Under the pieces are notes generated by a model. It made no database searches. It was not told the origin of the DNA and saw only the letters and a list, made by a program, of their open reading frames with translations. Below are positions 43,800 through 56,000 of a DNA stretch of 64,000 nt, in pieces. A program made the translations under genes and the position numbers. How positions within the stretch are numbered: the first letter of the stretch is position 1; every line of letters begins with the position of its first letter. The DNA lies in NCBI GenBank assembly GCA_038503075.1, contig JBCAML010000023.1:496001-560000 (forward strand), read 5' to 3'. The stretch is from Gyromitra esculenta (Eukaryota > Ascomycota > Pezizomycetes > Pezizales > Discinaceae).

Positions 43800-45724
43800 T
43801 TTGTATCTTTTGTGATCACATGACTCCGAGTAGGTGCCACGTGCAAGTAATAGCTCGCATATTGACTGTGAATGGATGGCGATCAGCGAAAACCTGGTAG
43901 CGCCGTTGTGTAGATGTTTCAGAAATTCGGCCTATAATATCTTTGACGAACACAAAATTAGTACAAGCTGGGGCAAATTGGGTATCGAAATTCCCAATAA
44001 ATAACGTCAGACGGCTTCATGAGAAAGTAGTTATTTCGAAACTGCTACTCATTTTGAAGTTGGTGAAATATAGGACCAAGACCGCGGGAAAACTGGGCGG
44101 CTGGTATGAATGAGAAAACTGCGTAAAATTGATAATAATCTGAATGACTGTCGCAGCTCCTACATGAGGAAAATCTGCCGTAGCACTACATGTCTTGCTA
44201 TCACACTATCTCCTTCAGGTACATGATTCTATCCATCTTGGGATCACGTTCTATCCGAGTCAGTACAACCATCTGCCCACGCCGGGGCGTTCTATCTCTA
44301 ATCACATTATACACGCGTGAGTCCTGCCTTGACGGATGTAAGACAAGCCTAAATGTTAAACCTCCGATTCCGTGGTTTCCCCGCTATTCCGCCGTCAAAA
44401 ATAACTAGGAACATGAATGCTACGGTTCTAAGATATTATCTCCCTAACCACGTTTTGTACCTCTCGAGCATATCATCCTCATCCGCTTCTATATCACTAT
44501 GGCGTTGATTGTTAGTTAACTATATTTGCTTGAACGTGATGCGCGAGATATGCATGTACTTACATAATTGGACAGTAGGCCTTGGGTAACGTTTATGTGG
44601 CTGAAACTTATATATTTACATGTATCTGTACTGTTTATTAAACTTTGTTTGTGTATTTTGTTACGGTCCCGTCTGAAAACACAACTAAAGCTAAAACCAT
44701 AGCCCTCAATCCTTTCCCTGTTGCTCATCTTCCGCTCTTTTTCTCTTCCCCGTGTAAAAATAAAACCTGTCTTCTCTACCCATCATGCACCGCTTCCACT
44801 TTGACGGCACTCGCTCTTGTACCTACATTTTTTCAACTGGAAATCAGCGCTATAGTCGGCAGGGTTTCTTTTGATTTAAACAAATTTTCCCAATCCTTGA
44901 CGTTCCCTCAATGGTCTATGTGAAAACTCTACTTGTTGCGCGCGATAGCGGGGCGTGCCTCATCTGCTCACCAGTCACGAGGCACGGTAGCTGAGGATGA
45001 AGCAGCGGTGTTAAAACAGGCGATCTGGTGGATGTCATGCCTTCGAATCCGGGAGGCTAAGGGGTGTGCGGATTCTAGCAGAGGGCGAGGAAGCAAAAAA
45101 AATCCCGAAAGCAGATTTGCTCTCTTATTTCCCTGGTTTACTCATATTGAGCACGCCTTTGATTGGATGAGAAGGGAGATGTAGATAGGAGAAGTCACCG
45201 GCCCAGAGTGGCCATGGCGCTGGCACGGCTCAGCACCAGGAGAATTATTAGATCTCGACAACTGCAGGGCAAAGGAAAATAAATAAATCTTTCCACATCC
45301 GGCAGCAGCATGGTCCCAGACTAGAGACGAGAAGCAGGGCGAAAAGCATAAACAATGAAACATATGGACATTATCTGGCATCGATCGAGAACCAGAGGAA
45401 TGGTTGACATGGAAATTCCTATGCGAAGCTAAAAAGCGAATTTCTCAGTATCTTGGTTGGGAGGGTAAACTTCAATATCAGGATGTGTGTATTGGTTCAG
45501 TAAACGTGCGAATAAGGATCTATGTTAGCCTCGCTGCCACCCCCTGCACCCTCGAGCTGCTGCAAAGGTACGCAGTGGCTCTACGTTTGGTCCGACAGCG
45601 GTTTAGGCTAAGCAGGATATAATTAATAATCAAATATTAAGGGCTAGGCTTTGATAGCCCTCATGATATTGCATGATCGCTCACCACTTCCGCCGTCGTT
45701 GTACGACTCCAAATACCACATCAA
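43800..45724. other. Intergenic; no supported gene
   Basis: Frames of 70-92 codons around 44190-45380 overlap each other on both strands without recognisable content. Confidence 0.25.
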
Positions 45725-46623
45725 ATGACTTCACCGATCCTAAAAAATACACACGCAAATTTCATAACCGCTGACATAAGAATCCCAGAATGGAGGTCAA
45801 GTGCGCAGCAAGCTGTGCGGGAGGAATTTGGCACGAGACTAGGTGTGTGTCCACGTAGCAAAATATTCCCCACTGCTCCTGCCGAGTGGCAGAGTATTCT
45901 GAATGTTCTGCCATTCACATTTACACTTGTAAACCACATCACCACAGACATCCATCCTACCCCCAAAACCCGGCCCCGACTATCACGGCACAACTTACCC
46001 ATATCTAGGGAACGTCAACAAATCTGCCCACCTAAGAAACCACACCTTCCGCCCCAAAGCCTGACGCCAAGATTTTGCACTAAGATACAATGCCAGCACC
46101 AAACGAGTTGAAGGAATACATCGGACAGTCAGCTGATTATAGGAGGTCTATTATGGAATCCACGATTGAAATTACCCGCTGGCTTTCTACCATCAACGGA
46201 GCAAACTCTGCCAAACCCAAAGTGCCTAGAGGGAACAGACTACCCATGTTGGCTCGTGACGGCGTCAGTGTTCAGAGAGCGCAAGGCAATGCTAAAGCCA
46301 AGCGTCGTGTCCGTCGCAAATCAGACAATCGGTGTGCCCGCATCTGTGCCCGCATTAGCAAGTCACACGAAGGGAACCAGAATCGTCATGACACAGGTCA
46401 CAAACCAATCGAAGGCATTAAAGAAACTGGAGAAAATACGAAGTCAGAGGAACCTGGGACGAAGAGTACTTTTTCTGGATGCGGCGATCAGGGGTATCCT
46501 AATTGTAAACTTCAAGACAACAAATCTGTTGAGAAACTGGTGAAATACTATTTCGATGACGATGAAAACAGCGATTGCACATTAGACCTGGAATACACGA
46601 ATTCAAACGACGCTCAAAAATAG
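45725..46623 (+). pseudogene. Two overlapping long frames, unidentified basic protein
   Basis: Frame 1 is open from ATG 45725 to 46543 except for one TGA at 46109-46111 (272 codons). Frame 2 is open from ATG 46090 to 46623 (177 codons). Frame 2 looks the more coding-like: MPAPNELKEYIGQSADYRRS, then a basic block KAKRRVRRKSDNRC, and an acidic end (YYFDDDENSDCTLDLEY). Upstream in frame 2, SAPKPDAKILH precedes a TAA at 46081-46083, so the gene probably began earlier. The basic middle suggests nucleic-acid binding (gag-like), but no zinc knuckle is present. Confidence 0.35.
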
Positions 46624-46683
46624 CTTAGCCTTTTGCTTTGCACATGCTGTGGTTATCTGAAATGATTAATCTATGCGATTGCT

Positions 46684-46860
46684 AGATTACGAGGGAGGGG
46701 GGGGATTATAGATGCAACGAGCATTGTTCGTCTGACCGAAATACCACAAGGGAGGGGGGAATTATGCATGCAGTTAGCTTGATTCGTCTATCTGCTATAC
46801 CAGGAGAGGAGGAGCAGGAAATTGCAGATGTGGTGGGCTTCACATGTCTAATTTCTGTAC
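46684..46860 (+). repeat. Three-unit ~57 bp tandem repeat
   Basis: Units starting near 46685, 46742 and 46799 share GGGAGGGGGG (or GAGGAGG), an ATT(A/G)(T/C)AGATG-like middle and GTCTATCTGCTATAC-type ends. Diverged. Confidence 0.5.
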
Positions 46861-47471
46861 TTTTTTTTTCTCTCGTGCGTGTAATATCGATGAAATGGTA
46901 CAGCGTTCATATGAGCTCTTAAACTCAGCTTATAAAGGTTTGAACAAGGAGTAGCAAGAGCATTAAGGCTCTGGGCGGCTCTACATATGCATGTGTAGAG
47001 GATTGTGTCTCATTCATACTCAGGACATGAGTTTCAAGTCTCTCACTGCTATCAGCTTCCTCCGTAATTTTAAATCACATGTTCACTAAAGTCACTTGCA
47101 CACTTTAAGCCTCACTAAATTTCAAGGATGAGGCCTAGGGACGAAGGGAACGGGGACTGACTATCAGTTCCGAGTTACTCAGGTGTGCATTTGTGATTTC
47201 CTTTTATATTCTTTGAAGTTGTTGGCAACGAGAGGAATTTACTCATGTATCAGTCATGGAGGGCAAGGGATTTAGGTCTATGCCATGGGCTTTGTCTATT
47301 GTAATGCTTTTTATTTTCCCTCCATTAGCAACCTCTTTTACTGTAATACCACTGCAATATTGATGCACTGTTGCGGGAAATAAAGAGCTTACGAGGAGAA
47401 GTGGGGATGATGACGAAGCGGTATAATGGAGCGAAGAGAGAGATTAAAGAGTTGATGCAGAAAGTAATAAG

Positions 47472-47924
47472 TCTCAAGGAGTGAGGTTTCGTCAAGCTCT
47501 TTGGTATCCCCAAAGATGAGTGGTGCTACTTGAACAAAGACTAACAGCGAGAGTACGAATGATGATTCCACAGGCTCTACAATGAAGGGGGATTATGGCT
47601 TCGACAGCGGGACTACGTTGATGTAGTGGTGTGATAACTACGAAAAGTATCACGGAGATGATGAAGGATTCTTTGAGGGAAATCCTGGCTTGTATTGTAG
47701 GGTACAAGTAGAGTGACGATAGAAGACGTTGCTTAAAGAAAGAAGAAGGAAAAATACAACAAGAGGGGACATCCCTTCGCTTATATATCAAAGTTCCAAC
47801 TCTTTCGATGACAAGGACATGACTCATTACAACGGAAATCCAAGAACACACAAAGAGAAATGATGAGACGTGACAACCATACATTCAAGTACCTATCCAA
47901 CCAACGAAACAGTTATCCATGAAA
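47472..47924 (-). mobile_element. Family R element, copy d, inserted in X
   Basis: 453 bp, minus orientation, from TTTCATGG (47924-47917) to CCTTGAGA (47479-47472); TATA box 47780-47787. Same subfamily as copy a (shared CACTACATCAACG and GATACCAAAG blocks). X copy 1 near 2810-2850 shows the uninterrupted site: the sequences on either side (GAGTTGATGCAG, and CAGCCACCGCCAATGATACC) are adjacent there. The target duplication is eroded: ATAAG (47467-47471) against AGAAG or GAAGC on the other side. Confidence 0.7.
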
Positions 47925-48055
47925 GAAGCCAGCCACCGCCAATGATACCAAAGAGAAGAAGAGAGAGAGTGGAGGAGAAAGAGGAGGAGATGAAAGATAA
48001 AATGGAGATAGACAAGGAAAGGATACGGCAGCTGAGGACGCAGAGCCCTACCCCA

Positions 48056-48466
48056 TCTCAAGGAAATGAGGTTCTCGCTGCTCTCAGGTATCCCCCGAGA
48101 TAAGCAGTGCTACTTGAACGAGAAACTAACAGCAGGAGAAGGTGCGAGGATTCTACAGGCTCTACCAATGGTTCAAGTTATGATGACTTGAAAGCGGCGA
48201 CGGCGAAAGATTACGAGGTGTAATCTGGGTTTTGTATTTGAGCGATACAGCGAGTATACTATAGAAGACGTTGCTTAAAGAAGAAGAAGGAAAAGTACAA
48301 CAAGAGGGGGAGTCCCTTCGCTTATATACCGCGTTCCGACTCCTTCGATGACAAAGACATGACTCATTGCAATAGGAAACCCATGTAAAACATCGAGTAA
48401 CAACAACGAAACGCGACAACCATGTACCCATACATCCAAGAACCAACGAAACATCCATCCATGAAA
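48056..48466 (-). mobile_element. Family R element, copy e, perfect target duplication in X
   Basis: 411 bp, minus orientation, TTTCATGG (48466-48459) to CCTTGAGA (48063-48056), flanked exactly by CCCCA at 48051-48055 and 48467-48471. TATA box 48321-48328. It lies antisense within the X reading frame. Confidence 0.85.
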
Positions 48467-49189
48467 CCCCACCACCCATGTCACCGAAAATACGAGTCAA
48501 AGAACCTTCCATAAACTACGATAAACCAAAGGTCCCAACAGTGCAAGTAAACACCACTGTATCTGTCCAATCTCCGAAAATCGTCCCTGAGACCCCCACA
48601 TACTTTACATTATGCAACAATGCCGAGTTGTGGAAAGAATGGAGAAAACTAGGACCCAAAAGTAAGGAAAAGAGTACGTTATTGAGGAGAGGAAAATGTT
48701 TGAGGAAGGAAGGCATGGATGTAAGCTGGATAGAAGAGGAGATGGAGGAAAAGGCAATGAGAACATGGTTGATAGGTCCGGAGAAACATCAAGGAGAGGA
48801 TGGGTTTATAGAGGTTGCCGCCTCTTGTATTGCGAGGGGTAGATGTTCTAAGACAGAAGAGTGCGAGAATGGATATAGGTGTGATTGGGGGGATAAGTGG
48901 TTGGTGAAGAGAATTTACTAATGTGGTGGAGATATGGTTATAAGGGAGCAGACTGACGAAGAAGAGGAAGAGGAAGAGAGAGAAAAAGAGGAGAGGCATG
49001 AGCAAGATGAAATGGAGTATGATGAGTTTGATGAGCGGTATGGGTAGGACAGTTAGTAGCGTTTACCACTTTGGGCAGAGAAAGTGGACGTCCAGCATTA
49101 CGGAAATGCCGAGTTAGAGTTTTTAGTTTTTTGTTATTTAGTCATTTAGTGCGATCGCCATAACCCAAGGGTTGGATGGGTAAATGAAT

Positions 49190-49215
49190 TCTACTACTAC
49201 TACCTCTTTTACTGT
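49190..49215 (+). repeat. 3' tail and target duplication of X copy 2
   Basis: (CTA)n tail, then ACCTCTTTTACTGT, identical to 47331-47344. Confidence 0.75.
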
Positions 49216-49935
49216 TACTTCTCCTGTATCTATTACATTACACCTTAGTTTCAAACTCAAAGACTCTGCTATCTCGCTACCGCCATATTGCTACCGTGGT
49301 TACCTTACCTCTTCCTCGTATGAGACCGGTGGAATATATCGCAATAGCTGACGAGAAAGGGAATGGCGTTTAAAGTTCGGAATACAATATAATTTACTGG
49401 CAAATTCTCGTGATCTGGAACCAATATCTACACTTTCACCTTATATTGTCATTCATCTCTGGAGTCTCTTCTGCCTGAGTCGCGCAGTACATAGTCACCC
49501 TCGTTACCTATAACCCTAGAACTAGTACCTAGGTGTGCCTAAGTCACCTATACTTCGGTAGATCCGAGAAACAAATCGTTCAGAAACCAGATTCCGAGCC
49601 ATCCTATCGCCTCTGAAATGGCGGTGGCCCTATCGAACTCTTAGCAACGGACGCTATAAATTAGCTATAGAACAGCGTCACGCGAATATTTCAAATCGTC
49701 ACTTTTCCACGTTCCTCGGTGAGCTTTGGTATGTGCAACAGTGTTACGTGGACCATGACTAATATTTTTAAAATCCACAAGATGAGTGGGCTGCGGACTT
49801 TCTACTTTTTTGATTGCGAGATAATAAAAACCGTGAGCCTTTGCGCGCACCTGTCAGATTCGTGATCTTTATTTAACGGTCACGGGAATTTCCTGGACCG
49901 AAAAACGTTAACACCCGTTCTCAATTCATTCGCCC
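49216..49935. other. Intergenic; no supported gene
   Basis: Short frames only; nothing recognised. Confidence 0.3.
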
Positions 49936-51440
49936 ATGAGTATTTCTTCACCATCTAATCCTACAGATGACTTAAAAGCCGGATTCAACAGCTGCAAAAT
50001 CTTGATTCAGATGTTTCTGCCAACGCTATTGATACTAGCATTCTACTCCTCACACCCGGGCTAGCAGGGCCATGCAGAACCCGGTCTAAGTTTCAATCTC
50101 GGACGAACTCAATTGTTGTATCTCATACAGCATTCGGTCGTTCAGCTTAGCACAGCACAGCGTGTGTTTTTACATCAAAGGTTCCCCAAGTACTCATACT
50201 ATCATCAAAGGCCTACTTTCAACACAAGGTTAATTCGATTAAATCGGGTGATCAGATAATCGACCTGGTTACACAGCTATCCCTCTCAAACAGCGAGTAT
50301 CCCAGCAATTTAATGATCAAGCTGTCGAAGTGCCCCGCGTCTTGTGTCATGATTATAAAATTCAAGTATCGAAGTGGTGGGCGCATTCCGAGATACCACA
50401 ATGAGATTCTCCTTCAGCACATATTACAAAGTACCCGACTCTACAATCTACTAGTGGCGAGATATTGAACGATGATTAGGAACAGTACCAGAAGTACATG
50501 GGCTCACAGAACCGCGTTCAGTTTACACCTGTCAAGGGTTAGAAGCCGTTATGTAATCAGCTCATCGGAAGCGGCAAGGTTGCAGACTAGCAGTTTGACG
50601 ATGGTGGTATCGAAGGACTGCAAGAGACACATTGACATTCGAAGAGCGCGATCTAGAGAAAAAACAGGAGGAGTTCAAATTTCTTCATGGATGGTTTTAT
50701 GGGCTCCTAGAGCACCATGAAATTGCACTACGGCATATAACCAACATGCTGAAGGAGATTCCTGTAGATTATCCCGTAGTAATTATCAGGCTTTACAACT
50801 CAATCACTGTAATGCTCAAATTCGTGCAGGAGTAGAACATATTGTGTAGTAGATATGCACTTGAGTCCGTTGCGGCATGTGATAGCACGCCTCTCTTGAA
50901 TTCTACGATCATCAACCGCATGTAGATATAGCAAGCAGGTTTATTAAAGTTCAGGCTTCGCGAAGCGGTTTAGATATAGAGCATGCCACGCTGCAACTTG
51001 ATGTTTTATGAGTGATGTTTCTTACCTAAAGTGGATAATTCTTTTAGAGGTCCAGTAGCCTAGTACTCATAGAGAGCAATACATATTGTTGACAGGAAGA
51101 GATGGCTGTATATGATTCACGGGTTGTTTTCAAGTGAAATCGGAAGACTTCTACCACCGAGAAAGTCAAATATGAATGGGTAATCAACATGCTTGTACCT
51201 GCACATCCATCTAGCCCTAGATATCCCGCTTTGGATGCTACCCAATTTCAAAGAATAGACGTTATGCGCGACACCTTGCAATCTTACGACATCCTCCCTA
51301 TTGCGGTTCCTCCCGTCAACACGGGTTAATTCAGCTACTCTGTGTGGCTACTAATAAACGATTAATAGACCTTATTAGAGATCTCTGGGAGCTGTTTGAG
51401 ATCCTTTTCGCAGAAAATAAGGAGACATACAAATAAATGA
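49936..51440 (+). pseudogene. Decayed gene, unidentified
   Basis: Coding-like plus-strand stretches with changing frame. 50632-50835 contains EERDLEKKQEEFKFLHGWFY and LLEHHEIALRHITNMLKEIP, preceded in nearby frames by VQFTPVKG, LCNQLIGSGKVAD and QFDDGGIEGLQ, separated by TAG and TGA codons. 51145-51330 reads EKVKYEWVINMLVPAHPSSP then YDILPIAVPPVNTG before a TAA. Most stops can arise from Gln or Arg codons by C-to-T. Rich in charged helices; no family recognised. Confidence 0.35.
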
Positions 51441-51957
51441 ATGGTGACTCGCGCGATGCCCCAAAATGGATACCACTCTAGTGACCGAAAGGTGTATGCT
51501 AGAAGCACCATGTGTCGAAGAAGATTAAGAGCCGAGAGTGAGAAAGAGGCTGTAGATTTAATTCACTAATACTGGTATTCTTTTGATTTTTGTGACAACG
51601 CTGTCAATAGCGTCGCCAAATTTCGTTCTAACCTTAGAACCGTTCTCATTCTCGATAGCTAACGCAGTACCCTACCTCTCTGTAACACGCCCTCACTTCA
51701 GTGTCCTATAGCGCCGGGAGAGGGACCCGGGCCTATATCAAAAATACTAGTCCGAGAGCCGTCGGATTGAGGGTGAAGTTATAGCGACAAGTAAATTTAT
51801 AATAGATATGGTGAGTGCTGAGAGGTGGTTGTACCGCTATCAAGCCCGCTAAACCACCCTGCTGCGTTCCCAATGTGATAGTAGGTTATGTAGCAGATCA
51901 TGTGGTTTCTCATCCAGCTTGCAATATGTGCTACGAAATGTCCTTTATCCTCGCGTT
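51441..51957. other. Intergenic; no supported gene
   Basis: Nothing recognised. Confidence 0.25.
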
Positions 51958-53060
51958 CTATTGCCTTGCTACTGACATACCTACAACTCTCACAATTACA
52001 TCTTGAAAATCAACTACTTCCACAACAGTGACAATACTGATCCCAGGCGATCGATCTCTATCACTATATATGCAGCATGGCAGACAACAATTCCATCTAA
52101 CGGTGATATATTCTTTTTGATGCTCTCTATTATCTCGCCAGTTCAGATAGCTTCTGGCACGTCTGTAGCATTGGCTATCGATGAACGAAACAGGTACCTC
52201 TCCGTACTTTTCTAACCAGTCTAGCAACCTGGAGTTTAACTACATCGAACATCAACACCCATAGCAATACGAGCACTGGCTCCATGATCATCTGAGAGGC
52301 TGCCTTTCAGCTACATGCACAGCCCAGCCATGCTCGATCTGGCAGCTATTGAACTTGTTCTCCAACATGTATTCTTCCTCACCCCCTCCTCGCCATCTGA
52401 ATCATTCGACTTCATTTCAACATGATCAGATTTCTTACCAATGTTTGCATCGAGGTCTACTAAATCATCACTTATTGTTCCCTGCCGGTCAAGATGTCAG
52501 TCTAGGACCGTCAAATCCGGCATATCTTTCACCCTGATTTCAGAAGGCATAAATGAGTTTTACTTACCTACTTACTTACCCTAGTTTCAGAATCTTCAGA
52601 GCCATCAACACCCAAAGAAATTCCTACCCGATGGAAGGACTGAATGATCGTGCCTTTCATCCCACGATTTAACCACTCCCACACTTCTCCCACACATCTG
52701 GTAATAGTTATCCGCCAGTCTCCAACGCAAAATTTCCCACTGTCATCCCATTTCTCTTGATAGAGATCTCGTTCAGTGTCAACAGCTCACCTGTCTTATT
52801 CTTCAGCAACCTTTTCAGTAAGATATCGAGTGGTTGCACAAATGGGTTATGTCCTTCTGGCACTAATTCAATGACAAAATTGACTTGCGTGAAGGATTTT
52901 GGAACGGTAGGTATTTTTTGCCTTTAAATACAACAAGCTCAGTAAACCTAGGAGTTGCCTTATTATCAATGAGGTCGACTGTGAACGTCGGATGGTTTGA
53001 AACTTAGGAAAAGGAACATTCTGATTGTTATAAGTAGTTTTGTTGAATTCAACCCGCACA
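51958..53060 (-). pseudogene. Decayed gene, unidentified
   Basis: Minus-strand frame from ~52915 reads PTVPKSFTQVNFVIELVPEG, FVQPLDILLKRLLKNKTGEL and LNEISIKRNGMTVGNFALE, then passes several stops. From ~52556 to 52010 a second frame reads EIRVKDMPDLTVLD, GTISDDLVDLDANIGKKSDH and GEIIESIKKNISPLDGIVVC, again broken by TAG, TAA and TGA codons. About 300 codons in all. Domain unknown; it looks like an old, mutated gene rather than chance frames because long amphipathic stretches persist. Confidence 0.4.
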
Positions 53061-56000
53061 TGAGAATCAAAGTATTTTGCCTCCGAAGAGATATGAAGGA
53101 GGTATTAAAGAGTGTAACGGGAACCCGTAATCTTTATTTAGGTCAATAAATCGCAAAGTGGCTAGCTTGCATGGAAGTCCTTATCCTGGAATGAGCAGAG
53201 AAAGGACACATGAGCTTCATTTCTCGGTGCAACGAGCGATGAAAACATTGCTGCTGAACCTTTCTAAGTGAGATTTCCAACCTTGTTTTGTTTCAATGTT
53301 CTAACGCAAGTTCCGTTTTCACCAATTTATGTGGTATGGCAGGAAACTTAAGCACGCGCTGCATCACCTCTGCAGTTATCAAATAACTCCCTCGTTCAAC
53401 ATAAATAGCAATTGCGTATGACACCAAACGCATCCTACTCTGATCTGCTGTAGCGCAAATAATTGACGGAACCTACATAATGTTATCTAAGTTTAAATTA
53501 CCAGGCGGCAGCATATCCTCCACCTAACGGGCCAGGCTAATACACTGTTCTTTATCTTTTTCTCTCTTCTTATTTCTTTAGGTGCTGCAGGCTTCGTATA
53601 GGAACAGGAGCATGCTTCCCTTTCCATACAGGCAAGCGATTATTTGTATCAACCTCTCCACACGCCTGCTATTTCAGAGTGCCTCAAATGATCAAATTTG
53701 GCCTATACAGGAAGACCCTAGGTCATCAATGCCTGCAGAAACAAAGATCAAGAGCTTCATACTACCTTACGTTGTCAGGGGGTTGTTCGAAATCACTTAT
53801 CGCTAAAGCAGGCCTTATCGTGTTTATGGCCTTTTCCGGGTTCTGCAATCATCCAGTATTCTGAACTGTTGAAATATTAATTCTAATGATTTTGAAGTAT
53901 CACCTAACTTATTAAGTTTGGCTGTCCTGTGTCTAGAGGTAAATGCGCTGCGTCAACGTTTTTTCCTCACGCATCGCTAGCGGCAATATATCCAACACCC
54001 GTTTGGCAACGGTTTTACCAAGGGCCTTCAAATAGTCCAACAGAAATTTTAATTAACTAAGACCGTTTAAAATCATACATCATAGCTTCAATGCTCGTGT
54101 ACGGGTAAGGTTCCCGCGCTCTGCATCATATGAGTGATGCACTCAGCTAGTCAATTGTACCGAACTTCGATATACCATCCAGACCTATGACAGACATCGT
54201 GATGGCCCCTTTGGCAGCCAGCTTGAACTACGTCGCCCATCGATTTCCAGCTTGGAGTAATGGTAACCGACAAATTACTGGTGGGTTAGTGGTCGGATTT
54301 TGCGTAGCTGCAACCTCAACCCATTTCCTCTAGGGTCGCGGTTCCTGCTCCACAAAAATTATGTAATGCCACGAAAGTGGCTCCCTAGCAACCATTACAG
54401 CATGGGTGAGCTCGACGTCCGTTAATTCTTTGGTAAGTTTCTGTATATCCGGGTGTTAGGAGTTGGAATCTGCTGGCCCGGTCGGAGTCAGGAGAATAAA
54501 ACACCACTCTCTTCATGCTTTCTGTTTGCTGAACTTATGTTTTTGGCTGGAGTTTATTTGCTTGGAGGCAGGTTTTTTGATTTTGCTAGACCGGATCCGA
54601 TTGATCGAGTAGTATGTGATTGAACTTGCAACCAGAAAATAGGTTGGCGTCGATTCAGCCCCCTGCCCCGGAAGTGGTTCGGGTAGAAAAAAGACATGCT
54701 TACTAATATAGACAGCTTGGGGTTATGCCACATGATCTACCGTACGGACGCCAGTAAACAGCTTGGACGGGCGTTCGAAAGCTGGTCAGGGTGGTGCAGC
54801 AGGTTGTTGGGAGGTTCCACTTATCAAACTAATTAGTACACGAAGGAAGCGGCCTGTACTAGCGTTTTCAACTTAAACCGCTGATGAAAGAAACAAAAGA
54901 TGGCCTCGCTGCAATTGTTCGTTCCAAAACAACCCCTCTCAAACGGTAGTGTCATTGCAATCTTGACCATATGGTTAGTAGTTGAAGAAAGAAGAGGGAG
55001 AGCGTGAGAGGTGTAACTACGTATTCCCCCCAATAAAAGGTGATTGTGTGACTTGTCCACTGTTTATGAGTGAATGATCAACTGATCAAGGGAAACACCA
55101 GCCAGGTAAGAATGAATTTAAGATACATCGTGGCCTTAACTGCTTTTCTTACTTTTGAAAGATTTTCTGCTTTCAGTTCTTTCAATTCCCGTTTGGACAG
55201 CTGAATAGCCCAATGTCGAGCATCGTCATCGTTCTCTAGAACATACTCGATCTCATCCTCCACGGATTTATTTTTCGCCAAATCTAATTAACCTCAACAC
55301 CCAGGCTGATGTTTTCTTCTACCTCCCAGTCAGTTGCTCCATTGTTTGTTCTACCTTAGAGATTCACTTTGCAGTTAAGTGGCCCTCACGCCAATCCCCG
55401 ACAAAAACTTCCGGCATGTCTGTCAAGGAAATCCCTGAATCCCGCGATCTTTCGCTGTATAGTAAAATTCCTACCTACCGCTACAGAATGATTTAATGAC
55501 CACATTATTATTCACAGTGGAGCCAGCCGCAGACTTCATCTACACAATAGGTAATAAGACTCCGCCGCTCTTCGACTATTAATTTTCTGTCCTCCCGCTT
55601 CTCCTGCTCGCAATAAAAGGCTTCATCCACCACATCCGAACTATGTTGCCTAGCGATTTATCTACTGATGTATCTGTTGCTCGTTTATATGATACAGACC
55701 CTGTAGAGATAAGCGAGGGGGCGAAATTTAATTGCTTAAGGGCTTTGAAACCCTGTAGCGCTTTTTAGCGGGGAAAGCATTGCTTGCTAGAAATAATATT
55801 AGGCTGAGATATCTGTAAACTAATATTTATTTGATATAGTTTAGGTTCATCGAACAGTTATCTCCTTATCGCTGAGTACCCTGTTGCACCTGATACTGTG
55901 GATTCTTAGCTTCTTGAACTTGACCTTCGCCTCAGAAAATTATTAAACGAGAGCATCGGGGAATACCGCCTGTGCAAAGAGTTATTGTCTAAGGAGCCTA

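Larger units (their letters stand above)
47351..48921 (+). pseudogene. Gag-like ORF of X copy 2, split by two R insertions
   Basis: Segments in order: coiled coil (EIKSLRGEVGMMTKRYNGAK, 47370-47480); a Lys/Glu-rich stretch (KRRRERVEEKEEEMKDKMEI, 47945-48010) ending RTQSPTP at 48055; and 48472-48921, with PTVQVNTTVSVQSPKIVPE, WKEWRKLGPKSKEKS, and a Cys cluster (C-x5-C-x5-C-x5-C) followed by WGDKWLVKRIY and a stop. A highly acidic stretch follows in another frame (48950-49047). Removing R copy e together with one duplicated pentamer leaves codon 48053-48055 directly in phase with 48472, so the frame was continuous before that insertion. Coiled coil plus basic and Cys-rich parts suit an ORF1/gag RNA-binding protein; not matched to a named family. 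Confidence 0.6.
47345..49201 (+). mobile_element. Family X element, copy 2: 5'-truncated gag-only retroelement
   Basis: Flanked by the identical 14-mer ACCTCTTTTACTGT at 47331-47344 and 49202-49215, and ending in (CTA)4-5 (49190-49201): the signature of target-primed reverse transcription. Its 5' end falls inside the coiled-coil codons of copy 1 (CACYGCAAYATTGATGCA), so it is 5'-truncated. About 0.98 kb is X sequence; the rest is two inserted R elements (47472-47924 and 48056-48466). No reverse transcriptase or endonuclease is found between ORF and tail. The layout recalls gag-only elements such as mammalian HAL1 or Drosophila HeT-A (analogy only). Confidence 0.75.

Noticed and set aside
44930..45075. 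Possible tRNA gene (CCTTCGAATCC resembles a B box)
   Set aside because: No matching acceptor stem or A box could be folded around it.
47492..47884. 130-codon minus frame and similar frames at 400-756, 25893-26114 and 48162-48512
   Set aside because: They lie inside R elements, start at different places and are not conserved as proteins between copies.
47472..48466. R copies d and e as the two LTRs of one short retrotransposon
   Set aside because: Copy e has its own perfect target duplication, the copies are from different subfamilies, and the sequence between them is X coding sequence.
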